The translations under genes were made by a program, and so were the position numbers. A stretch of 64,000 nt of DNA from Peromyscus leucopus (taxonomy: Eukaryota; Chordata; Mammalia; Rodentia; Cricetidae): contig NC_051063.1 of the NCBI RefSeq assembly GCF_004664715.2, positions 69,205,018 through 69,269,017 of the forward strand, given 5' to 3'. Positions 10,553 through 22,443 of the stretch are shown here, one piece after another; the stretch's first letter is position 1; every line of letters starts with the position of its first letter. A model generated the notes under the pieces. That model did not search any database. It was not told where the DNA came from and saw only the letters and a list, made by a program, of their open reading frames with translations.

Positions 10553-10737
10553 CGGGGGAGGTTGCTGGCTAAGTGGGTAAAGACACTCAGCAATGAGACT
10601 GATGACCAGAGTTCAATTCCCTGGACCCACATGATGGAAGGAGAGAACCCGGTCCCACAGGTTATCTCCTGGTCTCCAAGTGCCATGGCATGTACACATG
10701 TAGCACAGACACAATGAATTAGTGATGTAATAAAAAC
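10553..10737 (+). mobile_element. RSINE1/B4-type SINE
   Basis: GGTTGCTGGCTAAGTGGGTA, CAATGAGACTGATGACCAGA, GTTCAATTCCCTGGACCCAC and ATGGAAGGAGAGAACCCGGT, with a CACATGTAGCACAGACAC tail. The body is about full length. Confidence 0.75.
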
Positions 10738-12397
10738 ATGGGTAAACAATACATTCAGAACCACCCAGTTGTGGCTCTTTGCTCTGACAGCCTAAGGAAA
10801 CAAACGAGTGTGAAATATCCTACCGATCTAACCCACGAAGCAAGTTATTTATGATGGGAAGTAAACCTGAGTTGGCCGAGCTATTTGACAGGGAGGGTTG
10901 ACTTTGCTGCTTAGGCTGAGTGGAGGGCTGTATCCATAAAATTTAATGAGCTTAATCAGCAGCTTGCATTTGATTATGGATACTTTACACATGGGGAAGG
11001 AAATGTAATGTTTTATCCAAAATGTTATCCTGGCAAAGGCATATTAATGAGTTTTAATTTTCCCCGTCTTCTAGATTTATCTTGTTAAGCAAGCTGCCTC
11101 TCAGCAAAGGGATGGAAGGGATGTTCAGGAGTGACTAGGTTTTTATTACATATTTTGGCTGTATTCTCCCAAGTCTTCAGGAAGTAGTCAATCTTTTGGT
11201 AAATTATGATCACCCAAATGTTTTCTTTGTTTTCAACAAAACTGAGAAAATCTAAAGCACATGCATGATTACTGATTTGTGATTAAAAGTGTGTTTTATG
11301 CTGATCCACTGTGATTTATAGCATATAACTAATTAGTTATTGCTTGAATTTTAGCACGGTTTAGGATCAATAGATCCTCACAGAAGTGCCCTTGGTGCCC
11401 ATGAGGATGAAAACTTGACACAATTTCTGTCTTCTTCTGGTTTCAAGTCACTCACATCTGAAGCAATTTGATAAGGCAGCCATGATTTAATTGGGACACA
11501 CTTTTCCAACAACATCACGTCTTTCCCTTTAATAATTACGTACATCAAGTTCAAACCTGATTTGAAACAGGCACAAGTGTTTGGAAATGTAGGCATGAAC
11601 GCTGCTTGTGACTGTACATGGAGACAAAAGAGCCCAGTGGTTTCAGAAAACAACAACAACAACATTAAAACATTTCAATTCAGATATTCTTTTACTGTAA
11701 AGAATGAGGTGAGTGACCATTCTCCATTTATAAGAGACTATTTGGACAAAAAAAGGAGAAGCAACAGCAATTCGGGGAAGCGTGGATGTAGGAGTCCAGC
11801 TACGAAAGTATTTTCAAATGAGTAATGGACTTCCACAGTCATCACACAGCACTTTGGTCCCTTGAGATACATGTGAATAGAGGAGACATTTTTAATGCTA
11901 CTGCTGTGGTTCTTGAGAAGAAATTTTCTTTCCAAATATGTAAACAGAATTTTTAAAATTAGAGAGCAGCTTAACAAGTACAAAGAAGGTAGTTGTCTTT
12001 CAAAGTCTCTGCAGGAGCTTTGATCCATCCCCCATAATCCATTCTCAGTCTCCTGCTAACAAGGGACTTTCCTTCTTGTTCTTTGTAATTGGGAATGGCA
12101 GACTTGAGGCAGTGTGTGCTGGGCTGCTTCTGTGCTTTTGGGGAGAGTGGGGTCAACCCTGGGCATCTGACTAGAGGTTCTGTACTAGCTGTCCAACTGA
12201 AGAACTCTATGTGTGGTGAGCGGGAAGGGGACAGATCCACGGGTTAGAAACGTACTAATGAGGGAGACACATGTTTGGAAAGGAATTCTGGCTAAAGGCA
12301 AGCACACTGGGAGAAGCAGAGCAAAAATAATCCAAGTATTTGTAAGTGGGAAATGCCTGCCGTGTTTCAAATGAAATGATAGGGAAACAATCACAGT
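10738..12397. other. single-copy AT-rich block, candidate conserved noncoding DNA
   Basis: No repeat recognised over about 1.65 kb. Frames up to 96 codons occur on both strands without domain signal. The stretch 10930-11350 is dense in homeodomain-like ATTA/TAAT cores and holds the perfect 14-bp palindrome TAACTAATTAGTTA (11326-11339). Confidence 0.45.
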
Positions 12398-12520
12398 TCT
12401 TCTCCTTTGGGACAGGGTTTTGCTGTGTAGCCCAAGCTTGGCCTCAAACTCACAGTCTTTCCTGCCTCTGTCTCTGGAGTGCAGAGATGAGAGGGAATGT
12501 CACTGCACCTGGTTTAGACT
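12398..12520 (-). mobile_element. old B1 fragment
   Basis: GGGACAGGGTTTTGCTGTGT, CTTGGCCTCAAACTCACAGT and TGCCTCTGTCTCTGGAGTGC are antisense B1. Diverged, with no tail. Confidence 0.7.
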
Positions 12521-12769
12521 TTTAAAGAGGATATTCATTTTTCAAACATCCTAAAATCGTCTATACAGACAAGATGTTGCCAAGAAGGACAGAAACCTCA
12601 GTGGACCTCAGACTCCATTGAAAAGCCACAGGCCAGAAAAGAGTGTGACATTTCATGGATTCTCAAGGGAAAGTGTGTATAGGGGACTAAGGACTGATTT
12701 TACACCCAGTCAAATTCTGACCATGTGTAAATGATGCATTGAATACCAAAGGACCAAGGGATCCTTGTT

Positions 12770-13266
12770 AGAATTAATGCACCGGCTGGGGCAATGTAGT
12801 GATGCTCAGCAGGGAACATGGTTTCTGTCTTTCTGTGCAAGCATGCATGAGGGGCTAAGTTCAGACTCTCAACACCCAGGAGAAAGCTGGGAGTGGAGGC
12901 AAGTGCCTGTAATCCTAATGCAGAGACAGAAGCATACATGGGCCTCACTGGACAAGCAGTATAGGTGAATTGGTGCACATCAAGTTCAGGGTAGACTATC
13001 TCAGTGGTTCTCAACTTTCCTAATGCTGTAACCTTTTAATACAGTTCCTTATGTTGTGGTGACCCCAACCATAAAATTATTTTGTTGTTACTTCATAACT
13101 GTAATTTTGCTACCTTTATGAGTCATATGGTATTTCTGATGATCTTTCGTGACCCTGTGAAAGTCCTTCAACTCCCAAATGGTTGAGATGCACTGGTTGA
13201 GAAATGCTGCTCCATCTCAAAAAAGTGGAAAGTAAGCTTCTGGCCTCTACACACACCTGCATGCAA
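12770..13266 (+). mobile_element. B4A-type SINE split by a URR1 element
   Basis: The left part to 13001 includes GCTGGGAGTGGAGGCAAGTG and CCTGTAATCCTAATGCAGAG. The right part from 13210 has CTCCATCTCAAAAAAGTGGA and GCTTCTGGCCTCTACACACA, leading into a CA repeat. Confidence 0.55.
13002..13209 (+). mobile_element. URR1 (non-autonomous hAT-Charlie-like DNA transposon)
   Basis: Starts CAGTGGTTCTCAACTTTCCT and ends near GGTTGAGAAATGCTG, so the termini are inverted repeats. TTTTAATACAGTTCCTTATG and TTGTGGTGACCCCAACCATA are family blocks. The flanking 8-mers GACTATCT and CTCCATCT match at 5 of 8, as an eroded 8-bp duplication could. A second copy is at 39500. Confidence 0.85.
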
Positions 13267-13267
13267 G

Positions 13268-13330
<63 letters not shown>
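13267..13330. repeat. (CA)n microsatellite with CG start
   Basis: AGCGCGCGCGCACAC grades into about 27 CA units. It is followed by a G-rich segment at 13338-13354 (GGGGTGGGGGGTGGG). Confidence 0.97.
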
Positions 13331-13333
<3 letters not shown>

Positions 13334-14820
13334 TATACGGGGTGGGGGGTGGGAGATCCACATGCAGGCACACGCAATTAGACATCTATGATTTCATTGA
13401 ATTCTCCCGTGTGGGGAGGTAGTTACAGACAGTGTGTAAGGTAAGCTGACTAAGCAAGACAGCGCCCCCTAGGCACATGAAGAATGATGGTGTGTATCGG
13501 GTTGCAAAGACAGGAGTTACACTGTAAAAAGTTCCTATGTTGATAAAAATAGTGATCTTAAACCAAGAATCTGCCCACTTCTTTATATATCTGGGACAAT
13601 AAGGAAGGAGAAGAAATAAACTCCTTCTTGACTTTATAATTAAAGACGTGCAAGTTTTAAAATGCTTCAGGGCATACTCCAGTGGGACTTAAAAACAGCA
13701 GACAGAAAAAAAAATTAATTACACAGCCCATGTAGTAAGAGAAAACAAAGCCAACGGGCATAAAGTGAGGCTGTGTGTAAGGCAAGACGAGAGAGACAAA
13801 GTGGATCTTACCAGTCATGTCAAAGGGTAAGATCTGTGAGCAATGCCAGTGTTCTGTGAGCCCTTGGGTGTTCCAGAAGCTGGGTTCAGTGAGAGTGAGG
13901 ACTCCTGGGTCCCCTGGTGCCTATGAAGAGGAAAGATCTTCAAGAGTGGAATAAGGAGCTGGTGTAGCTGCAATGCCCCATGACGTCTGCCTGAGACCTT
14001 GCAGTGTGTATCTCCCAGCTTGAGGTTTCACGTAAGAAAACCCTGCGGCATGCTGCCTCAAGGCACAACCTATAAACAACTGCAGTGAGTTGCTAAAAAC
14101 CTAAGGGTGGGAAAATGGATATGCCATTAAAGGAAGGGGTGGCCATATTCATCTAAAATGCTGCAAAATCCATTAAGTAGGAGAAAGGGCAATTTAATAT
14201 TGACAAATTGTATTATTCACAAGGGAAAATTTATAAACCATATTAATGCAAATAAAAATACATTAAAGAAATTACCAATGATTTTGGTAAGTACCCCTTA
14301 CTTTTCTCTCTTTCTCTCTTCTTCTTCCTCTCTTCATCATTCTTTGTATCATAATTTAGGAGACATTTATAAATGTTAGGAACAGATAATATATAATATG
14401 AATAAATTAAATAAAGTCTTAGAAGTCAAAATTAAAGCTTACATCATCATTTGCCATTAAAAGATAAATTACTAGAAAGGTGCCCTGTGTCGACACACTT
14501 GAGTTTTGGTACAGTAGTTAGGATATCTGCATTATGTTTATTTTTCCACCTGTCCTTTTCAGATAAAGTGTTATTACAATCAGTATAAGAAACGTCAATG
14601 TGTATGGGTGCTTCAAAATTTGCTTAGTAACACTGTGAAAACGGTTGAGAACTCAAAGCTGGCGGAGCTGACCCAGGCCTTTTCTGCTTCTGTAGCTCAT
14701 CCTTCTGTTTGGTCAAACTATAGTTCTTCAGTGTCTGTAACAGTTCTTGATGCTGAGGGTCTATAGAAACAGAATTGACCTGGACTGGCTAAGCAGCTCA
14801 CACAGACGGTGGGGAAGACA
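13331..14820. other. single-copy stretch, no gene
   Basis: No repeat family recognised. Becomes strongly AT-rich from about 14150, with a pyrimidine tract at 14300-14350. Frames here are under 75 codons. Confidence 0.45.
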
Positions 14821-14822
14821 AC

Positions 14823-14938
14823 TGCGTGCGAGTGCGTGCATGTATGTGCGTATGTGTGTACAATACATACTTACACATATACACAGATACATGTATATGT
14901 ATACATATATGTATATATTTACACATACACACATGTGA
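14823..14938. repeat. mixed (TG)/(TA)/(CA) low-complexity tract
   Basis: GTGCGTGCATGTATGTGCG, TATGTGTGTACAATACATAC, then TACACATATACACAGATACA and TATA units. The 115-codon minus frame at 14761-15108 runs through this tract. Confidence 0.85.
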
Positions 14939-15609
14939 TTTGTGAGAAGACTAAAAGCAGAAAGAAGTCTGGGGGGTGGGAGGGGGATGCCCTGTGAGAT
15001 CTGGGAAGCAGTGAAGAGCCAACATGCAACAGTGGGAAGGGAGCACCCTGCAAGGGGCAGCCTGTGTGGAAGCCTCTGAGCAGGTTTCTCCGGTAACTGA
15101 ACAGTCACCTCATCGGGAGTTTGCGGGCAAGAGGGAAGGAGGCAGCCCTGAGTGTAGATGGATCAAGGCTTGAGAGAGCCTAAAACTCTATTAGCTTGCT
15201 CAAATTTTATTTCAAGCAATTAGAAAGATCTCAGAGGATATTGATCAAGGGTTTAACGTCATCTAATTTATGCCTTGGACTGTTGCCTAGAGAAATGGTT
15301 GGGAGGGAGAAGGAAGGACGGTTGGAGAGCCTCTCATACAGTGGGACGGTGGCTGCAAGGGGCTTTGGAAGAGAATGGAGGGACTTGAAGGACTCCCAGC
15401 TGAGTGTGGGAAAGGGAACCCCGGGGAAGGAGCTCCGGGTTCACTGTGATGTGGAAAGGCTCTTCGCTGTCTGCTCTGTGTAGGTAGTGAAGGGTGGTGT
15501 GGTCTTCTGAGCTAAGAACCATTACTTAGTATTTTTAAGATACAAAGAAAAACAAATGAGATTACAAACAGCAGAATGAGATGGACGACTCTTTAAAAAA
15601 ATATTTTCT
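14939..15609. other. single-copy stretch, no gene
   Basis: More GC-rich than its surroundings around 15290-15470, where frames of 95 (plus) and 62 (minus) codons overlap. No domain or splice context supports either one. Confidence 0.45.
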
Positions 15610-15736
15610 GTGTTTGTGTGTATGTCCACGTGTGTATGTGAGTGTTCTCATTTGTACATGCATGGGCAAGTTGTTGTGAGCCATCCTGTGTAGGCAGCAA
15701 GCACTCTTAACCCCTGAGCCACCTCTTCAACCCTTA
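15610..15736 (-). mobile_element. B3-type SINE fragment
   Basis: TGTGTGTATGTCCACGTGTG tail side, then GCAGCAAGCACTCTTAACCC and CTGAGCCACCTCTTCAACCC, the inverted SINE head. The middle is deleted. Confidence 0.65.
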
Positions 15737-15764
15737 CAAGGACTCTAGAAAAGGGACACCTTTT

Positions 15765-15836
15765 CTTCCCTCCCTCCCTCCCTCCCTCCCTTCCTCCCTT
15801 TCTCTCTTCCTTGCATTTTTCTTTCCCTTTTTGTCT
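15765..15836. repeat. (TCCC)n polypyrimidine tract
   Basis: TTCTTCCCTCCCTCCCTCCC and further TTCC/TCTC units, almost purine-free. Confidence 0.93.
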
Positions 15837-15844
15837 TCCTTTCA

Positions 15845-16078
15845 TTGTTTTGAGACAGTCTTACACTGTACATCAGGCTGGTTTTGAACTTACAATCTCA
15901 CAAAACAGCACCACTATCTATCTAGCATGTAGACCAGAAAACAGAGAGTCTTCCCAGCATCATTTCACTTCCTTTTTGCTGCTTTGAGACAGTCTCACAC
16001 TGTAGCTCAGGCTGGCTTCAGACTCACAGCCTCCTCCTCCTTTTGAGTGCTGGGATAACAGGACCTCGCTGCCACCCT
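15845..16078 (-). mobile_element. two old B1 fragments in tandem
   Basis: Two antisense B1 starts occur: GTTTTGAGACAGTCTTACAC (15847) and GCTTTGAGACAGTCTCACAC (15980). Only the second continues to the TTTGAGTGCTGGGATAACAG end. Both are diverged. Confidence 0.6.
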
Positions 16079-16684
16079 TGCATCTTACAATGCATTTTAC
16101 TTAGTGAAAGAAGCCAGTCCACAAAGGCTAATAGTGGTTTAGATTATAGGACAGCATCTAAGGTGAGAAATACAGCAATAATAAAAAGGACCAGTGGCTT
16201 ACTGAGGAGACTGGAACAGAATGTGAATGAAAACAAGAGGGTTGTTGTTGTTTGTTGTTTGTTTGTTTTTGTTTTCAGGGGAGTGGAGCTGTTGTGTATC
16301 ATGGGGCCTTTGCCATGATATAATGTACCTGTCAAAATCCATAGGGTTTTATAGCATGATGTATGAGCATTTGGAAATCACCAGTCAGGTTCTAGCTTTT
16401 AATTTTTATGTGTGTGTATGGGGGGTATAGGCCATAAAACCAGAAAGCAGAACACGATGAAGGCAGCAGAGGGAAAAGGCTACTGGAATACACGTGTAAT
16501 GAAAGCAGAAAGGGGTGCTGGGAACAAGAAAGATCATCAGGAGGAATCATTGGTCTGGGGCTCGGGCGGGGGGCGGGGGCAGGACAGGAGGCCCAGTGAC
16601 AATGTGCATGCATATGGAAATGTTCGGTGAAAGCTGTTGCTTTGCATGATATTTTGAAAAACAAACTGTAAACTTTAGAAAGCT
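16079..16684. other. single-copy stretch with a G-rich tract
   Basis: GTTTGTTT-type low complexity at 16240-16275. A G-rich run at 16557-16579 (GGGG, GGG, GGGGGG, GGGGG with loops of 1-3 nt) fits a quadruplex pattern. No gene. Confidence 0.5.
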
Positions 16685-16893
16685 CACCTGGGGACTAGAG
16701 ATGGTTCAATGACCAGATAAACATATTGCTCTCCCAGAGGACCAGAGTTCAGTTCCAAGCATCAACTTTGGGTGGCTCACAAGCACCTGTAACTCCACTC
16801 CAGGTCATCCATCCTCTCCTGGACTTGGAAGGCAACTGCACTTAACGTGTGCAACCCACCCACCCATAATTAAGAATAAAAAATGAATATTAA
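16685..16893 (+). mobile_element. B3/B2-type SINE, diverged
   Basis: TGGGGACTAGAGATGGTTCA, CTCTCCCAGAGGACCAGAGT, GGGTGGCTCACAAGCACCTG and GTAACTCCACTCCAGGTCAT, ending AATTAAGAATAAAAAATGAA. Confidence 0.7.
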
Positions 16894-17059
16894 AGAAAGA
16901 GACTAACTGGCAAATGAAATTGTGGAGAGCCCTGTGCCGGAGCCCAGAGAGCTGCTTCCTAGAAGGGCTGGATGGACAGATCCCCTCTGCTAGAGTGATG
17001 GATTAGGGGGTAGACTGCTGAAGGGGAGCCTGGTTTCCTGACTGACCTTCAAGTCTATA

Positions 17060-17560
17060 CACTCATTATTTTCTCCTCCAGTGCCATCTAAGCCAGTGAT
17101 CTCATTCAGGGCAGCTTTCAAGCCATGTGTTTGTTTTTGTTGCTTAATCGCCAACATTTAGTTTGGGTCTTTTTTTCTGTTCTATTTGTCTAATATTTTC
17201 CCATTTTCTTCAATTCTCATCATGTACATGTTCACCTTACCTTCTGAATGATTAGAGCATGTTTTTTTAATAGACACTAGCATCTGTGTTTGGTAATTCC
17301 ATCATCTCTATCACTCTGTCTTTGTTGCCATTCATTGAGTCTTTATTTTTAGTTTATAGATTGCATTTTCTTTAGTCTTCTCATGTAAGGCAATGTTTGC
17401 TTAGATGCTGCTAGTCGTTAAGAAGTTTGCATTATTGGAGGTTGTTTTGCTGTATTCCTTTTACATATCTTTGGGTATCCTTTTAGGGGGTGGCTGTTAA
17501 TTTGCATGAAACTAATTTGATCTGTTTGCAGCTAGCTTTAAATAGCAGCATTTAGGAAGC
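17060..17560 (-). mobile_element. old L1 3'UTR fragment (L1M type)
   Basis: On the plus strand it reads TTAGATGCTGCTAGTCGTTA, TATTGGAGGTTGTTTTGCTG, TATTCCTTTTACATATCTTT, and GAAACTAATTTGATCTGTTT. This is the order of the antisense 3'UTR of ancient mammalian L1s. Heavily diverged. Confidence 0.5.
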
Positions 17561-17599
17561 AGAATAATTCTAAGAGTATACAAACTTAATAACTAAGAT

Positions 17600-18115
17600 T
17601 GAAATTAGCAGAGTTAAACACTAGCAGGACTAAGAGAGGGATGAAAAAAGTATACATTTGCAGCTGGAGAACTCAGCAGTTATCTCTCAGCAATCAATGG
17701 AATGAGTTAGATGTAACAATCAGTAGAAGACGGGAAGATTTGAAAACACTGTCAAACCAACTTAGTATAACTAATATCACAGAATGCAGAACTCAATACT
17801 AGAAAACGGGGATGGCTGAAATTGCTAGCCCAGTCTTCCAAATTAAAATAAGGAAAATGAACATGAATAATCAATGGAAAGGGAATAATAAATACAAGAG
17901 CAGAGATCAATAACGGAAAACTAAGTCAGTTGCTGGGGAAGCTCAGTGAGTGTCTACTTACATTGAGTGCGGAAAAAATTGAAAAAGGTGCGGAATACCG
18001 TTATCAGAAACGAGAGGACATTTCTACAGCTCTTATAGACTTCCCAACATAAACTGGGAATACTGTGAACCATTTTAGATCAGTAAACTTAACTTAGGTA
18101 AAATGGAGGGAGGCT
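17600..18115 (+). mobile_element. old L1 ORF2 fragment (L1M type)
   Basis: AATCAGTAGAAGACGGGAAG, CACTGTCAAACCAACTTAGT, then TAAATACAAGAGCAGAGATC and ACGAGAGGACATTTCTACAG follow the ORF2 order (end of endonuclease to start of RT region) with many stops. It lies next to the opposite-strand L1 3' end just upstream, so the two are separate insertions or an inversion. Confidence 0.5.
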
Positions 18116-20034
18116 TTAAAGACATGGAACTTTCTCAAGAAAACTAGATATCCTAAGTAGCTCTGTGGCACCCATCGTAGCGCCATGGTGGTTCCTACCC
18201 AGCATTGAAGAAGGAAAAAGCCTCTATGAAATTCTATGAAATCACAATTCCCCTTATATCCAATCAAGAAAAGCCAGGGTGGGGGAACTCTTCACACTGT
18301 CTTCCTCATAAGTACACATACATACTATCTGGCTACTTTTCTGTTGCTGGCTAGGAGTCAATTACGCAAAAGCTAAAGTCTGGCTCTGACTTGCTGGATG
18401 GAGTTGGGGCGTCAATGGCAACTGTGTTTCCTGTTAATTTCTTCTACTAGGCCTGCAGCACACCTAGTTTAAAACTCCCACTACAAGTTCAACATTTCTA
18501 AGGGCTAGTATCAAAATAAAAATGTTAAAAGAATGAAAAAAATAAACAAATAAAAATAAAATGCTAATCAGTTTAGAACTAAATTTGAATCCTAATCTTA
18601 TTAAAGCCACTAACTTGTTATAAAAAAAAGACATGCAAGTTAATAGTCAGTCATCTTATAAATGATCAAATTCTTTAATATATTCAAAACTATGCCCATA
18701 ACCATGTTAAATACAAATGGAATTTATTTACAGGAATAAGCTTTATTTAGCCTCCTGTATCTGTTTTCAAGGTTAAGCCTGAAGCAAATAACTAAAAACA
18801 AATAAGTTTTTAAAAACCAGATATTCTTAGTAGATGCCTCTCAAAACTTTTCAGAGATCTTCTGGATATGGCATTTAAAATCCTTAATGAGAAAAAGCTT
18901 TCTATGATAGACAGAAATTCCATTTCCTAGCAGTGACTAAGGTCTCCAAAGAAGATACAGACTTGGATTGTGGTGACAAGAATTGCTGGGCAAAACTGTC
19001 CAATGCCTCACCTGCTGCCAAGGCCCTAAACAAACTATAGACACTTTTGGATTGATTGCCCTACCCTGCCTATGTCAAGGTAGGCCAGTTTTCTCAAGTT
19101 TCTCCTCCACAGGAAAATCTCTCAGACCTTCTGGATCTGACAGCTAAAGGCCTATATTATTCTGTGCAGCAGCAGCTAAAGATGCAATGTTGTCCCATGT
19201 GGCAGTTGAAAACTGACCTCTGCCCCCAGTGAAACTGCCCCTGGAGTCTAGGGTAACTGTCCAGGTAATGGTGGACATTAATCTGCCATTTTAATTGATA
19301 TAGAGGCCATTTGGATTATACTTCCTACTATAATTTATCCTTCTCAGATCTCTGATGTTTTTGATGGCTAGTGTTGGGAGTCCCCACAGGTCAGATGTTT
19401 CAATCTACCATAGCTTAGCTGCTCTCCCTAGGCTCGGCACAATATGGAGGACTCCCTCCCCCACCCCAGTGGGGGCTTCCTGCTCTCTACCTAGCCTTAT
19501 CGGGAGAATGTATCTAGGCCTGGGTGCCTGACTTATCTCAAGGATGACCCTTGACACACTTCTCTGCAAACGCTCGTCCCCTGCTGTCCACGAGGTAATT
19601 AAGTATCATGCTGCTACTAATCTAGCTATATGATAGGAGCATGCCACCTATTGCAAATTAGGATTTACCCCGGCTACCACCCCGATCCTATATGTCCCCT
19701 GTACTCTGGAAAAAAGTTGAGCTCTCTCACTGAAGTCACATCCTGGACAGGTATTTCCACCACATTCACAGGCCATCCGAGGCTCTCTGTTGTCACTTCT
19801 GCCCCTTTGTCCTTATGGACTCGTGGCCAATGGACTACAGTGAAAAAGGAGACCCCACGGGCCAGCTGTAGCTTTATCAACTTAACAACAGCTGCCTGGT
19901 TGATGGATTTCAAATATAAAAAGTCAACACTTGTTTTTCTAGAGCTTTTAGGTCTTCTGATGAAAAAGGCAGACTCAGAGACGGGTTTGCCTTCCTAACA
20001 GTCTTCACATAAAAGGATGAACAGTTTTCTTTTT
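18116..20034. other. unassigned, possibly internal part of a decayed class I ERV
   Basis: No clean repeat match. It sits upstream of a polypurine tract and an LTR at 22444 on the same strand. A 122-codon plus frame at 19630-19998 has no recognisable domain. I could not place any viral gene here with confidence; the ERV reading is positional inference. Confidence 0.3.
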
Positions 20035-20923
20035 TCCTCTTTTTTTTTTTTACTTTTTACTTTTTTATTTTATAATTAATTTAATTTTACATATCAGCCA
20101 TAGATTCCCCCATCCTCCCTCCTCCTACCTCCCAGCCCCCCCCATCCACCCCCCATTCCCACCTCCTCCAAGGCAAGGTCTCCCCTGGGGAGTCAGCCCA
20201 GCCTGGTAGATTCAGTTGAGGCAGGTCCAGTCCCCTCCTCCCTGCACCAAGAATGAGCAAAGTGTCCCAGCATAGGCCCTAGGCTCCAAAAAGCCAGCTC
20301 ATACACCAAGAACAGGTGCCAGTCCCGCTGTCCGGGGGGCCTCCCAAACAGTTCAAGCTCATCGACTATCTCACTTATCCAGAGGCCTGATCCAGTTCCA
20401 TGGGGGCTCCTCAGCTGTTGGCTCATAGCTCATGTGTTTCTGCTAGTTTGGCTATTTGTCCCTGTGTTTTTCCAATCATGGTCTCGATCTCTCTTGCTCA
20501 TACAATCCCTCCTCTCTCACCGATTGGACTCCCGGAGCTCCACCTGGGGTTTGGTCTTGGATCTCTGCATCTGCTTCCACCAGTCACTGGATGAGAGTTC
20601 TGTCATGACAGTTAGGGTGTTCGGCCATTCCATCACCAGAGCAGGTCAGCTCAGGCCCTCTCTCGACAATTGCCAGTAGTCTACAATGGAGGTATCTTTG
20701 TGGATTTCTGGGGACCTCTCTAGCACTCCACCTCCTCACATTCCCATGGGGTCTTCATTTATCATGGTATCTCTTTCCCTGTTCTCCCACTCTGTTCTTG
20801 ATCCAGCTGGGACCTCCCATTCCCCTAAGCTCCCTTTCCCCCGACACTTGCCCTCCATTACCCACCCTCATGCCCAGTTTGCTCATGTAGATCTCATCCA
20901 TTTCTCTGTCACTGGGTGATCCC
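20035..20923 (-). mobile_element. 5'-truncated L1, 3' end
   Basis: The T-run at 20041-20051 is the inverted poly(A). The antisense rodent L1 3' part follows: CATCCACCCCCCATTCCCAC, GAATGAGCAAAGTGTCCCAG, GGCCTGATCCAGTTCCATGG and CTCTGTCACTGGGTGATCCC, then an abrupt end at 20923. Frames of 77-81 codons here are antisense L1. Mild divergence suggests a fairly young insertion. I found no clear target duplication. Confidence 0.85.
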
Positions 20924-22443
20924 AAATGCAACTTTTCACTATTCGCTTATTTAAAAGAACTTACTTGGCAATGACTGCTCTCAGTAATCAACCACTTGTG
21001 TTTAATGATAAATAATTGGATTTTAAAAATGTGGTTTATATGTTTAAAAGTCTAAAAATAATTTAAAATATGTAAATGCAAGTTATAAATATCTGGGGAT
21101 ATGAAAACTTAAATAAGTTTTAAGGGTCTAAAAGTGATTTAAAATTTAAAAAGAGTTTCAGAATTCCTTGCCCCTCTTTGCTTTTGTTATAAGATTTCAA
21201 AAGTTCAGAGTTTTAACATTGATCAATGGAGTTCTGATAAACTGGTAAAATACTGACTACTATTATCAGTCACAAACTAAAGACTTGGAATTTTCTTTAC
21301 TTGTCTTTTAAGTATAGACTTAAAAGTGCTTCTCATCATGCTAAAAATATCTCTGTCTAATCTATATATCCAACCCTCTGGGTAGAGAAGAGAATATTCA
21401 TGCTTTTTAATCCAAAGCCACAGCTTTTGCTATGACTCAAAGGCATAAGTCTACTCTAGTTGTTTTACAGACATCTTTAGATGCTTTTCCTACAATGTGG
21501 ATTTCAATACAGATGACAAAGAATGGTGATGCTTATGTATCTAAAACTTTTATCTTTTTGTAATCTTAAAGATTCATATAAACTTCAGGAAATTGCAACT
21601 TGAATCCACTGCTACAGGTCAAATGGACTCCAGATAAGCACTCCTGTCATGTCAATCAACAACAATTGGCTTCCCTGCCTATTCCTGAGGGGGAATGTTC
21701 CAAATATAAGAATTTTCCTTAAGTTCCTTAACTTTAACTTCTGTCCCTAGTCTAGATCTGTCTCTGCAGATTTCCACTCAGCTGGTAGACACTATCCAGG
21801 AAACAGTTGTGGACTACAAACTGCTCCAATTGCTATGAGCCGTGGACTTGCTGAAAGCTGATGTGAACCAGTCTAGCTGACATGATTGCTCCCTGTCTCT
21901 TCAGCTGGGTCAGCTAACCAGATGCTTCTGATGAATGTCCCATTGTCTGAATCCCCTCTCTGCCTTTAAATAACATTCTAGCCTTCCTAGGCCCTAACAA
22001 CAACATCCTAATTTCTGCTGAGAAGCAGTTGTAGAAGAGAATACATCACCCCGTATCCTCAACAAAGGCTGGAATGTTTGATCCAAAGGAAACTTCCTGG
22101 CAGGGAGTACAAAATGACTGTATATAATGCTTATTGGCATATCAGGCTCTCTTATTGTCAAAAGGTACCTGTTAAAACCAAATAGACCAAAATCTATCAA
22201 CAGGTAAATTCATTAGCTAAAAAAGTTCTACAATATGATAAGGCATTCAATCTGCTCTATGTAGAACAAAGAAGATGGCTTTAAAATAATTTATTCTAAT
22301 CAGTCAGATGTAATCAGACAGCCCCTAGGCATGATACAAATTTTGTCTCTTGCAAAACAGAAAATACTATCAGCCCATATAACAGATAAAAATGACTGTT
22401 CCCTATCAAGGATTTGAAGGGGACACATAAGACAAGGGGGGAA
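20924..22443. other. unassigned AT-rich DNA, probable internal ERV remnant
   Basis: Ends with the purine run GACAAGGGGGGAA directly before the LTR, as a retroviral polypurine tract does. The rest is stop-rich in every frame and I recognise no viral domain. The first 700 bases are very AT-rich. Confidence 0.35.

Noticed and set aside
20035..20923. Several 60-81 codon frames suggesting exons
   Set aside because: All are antisense L1 3' sequence.
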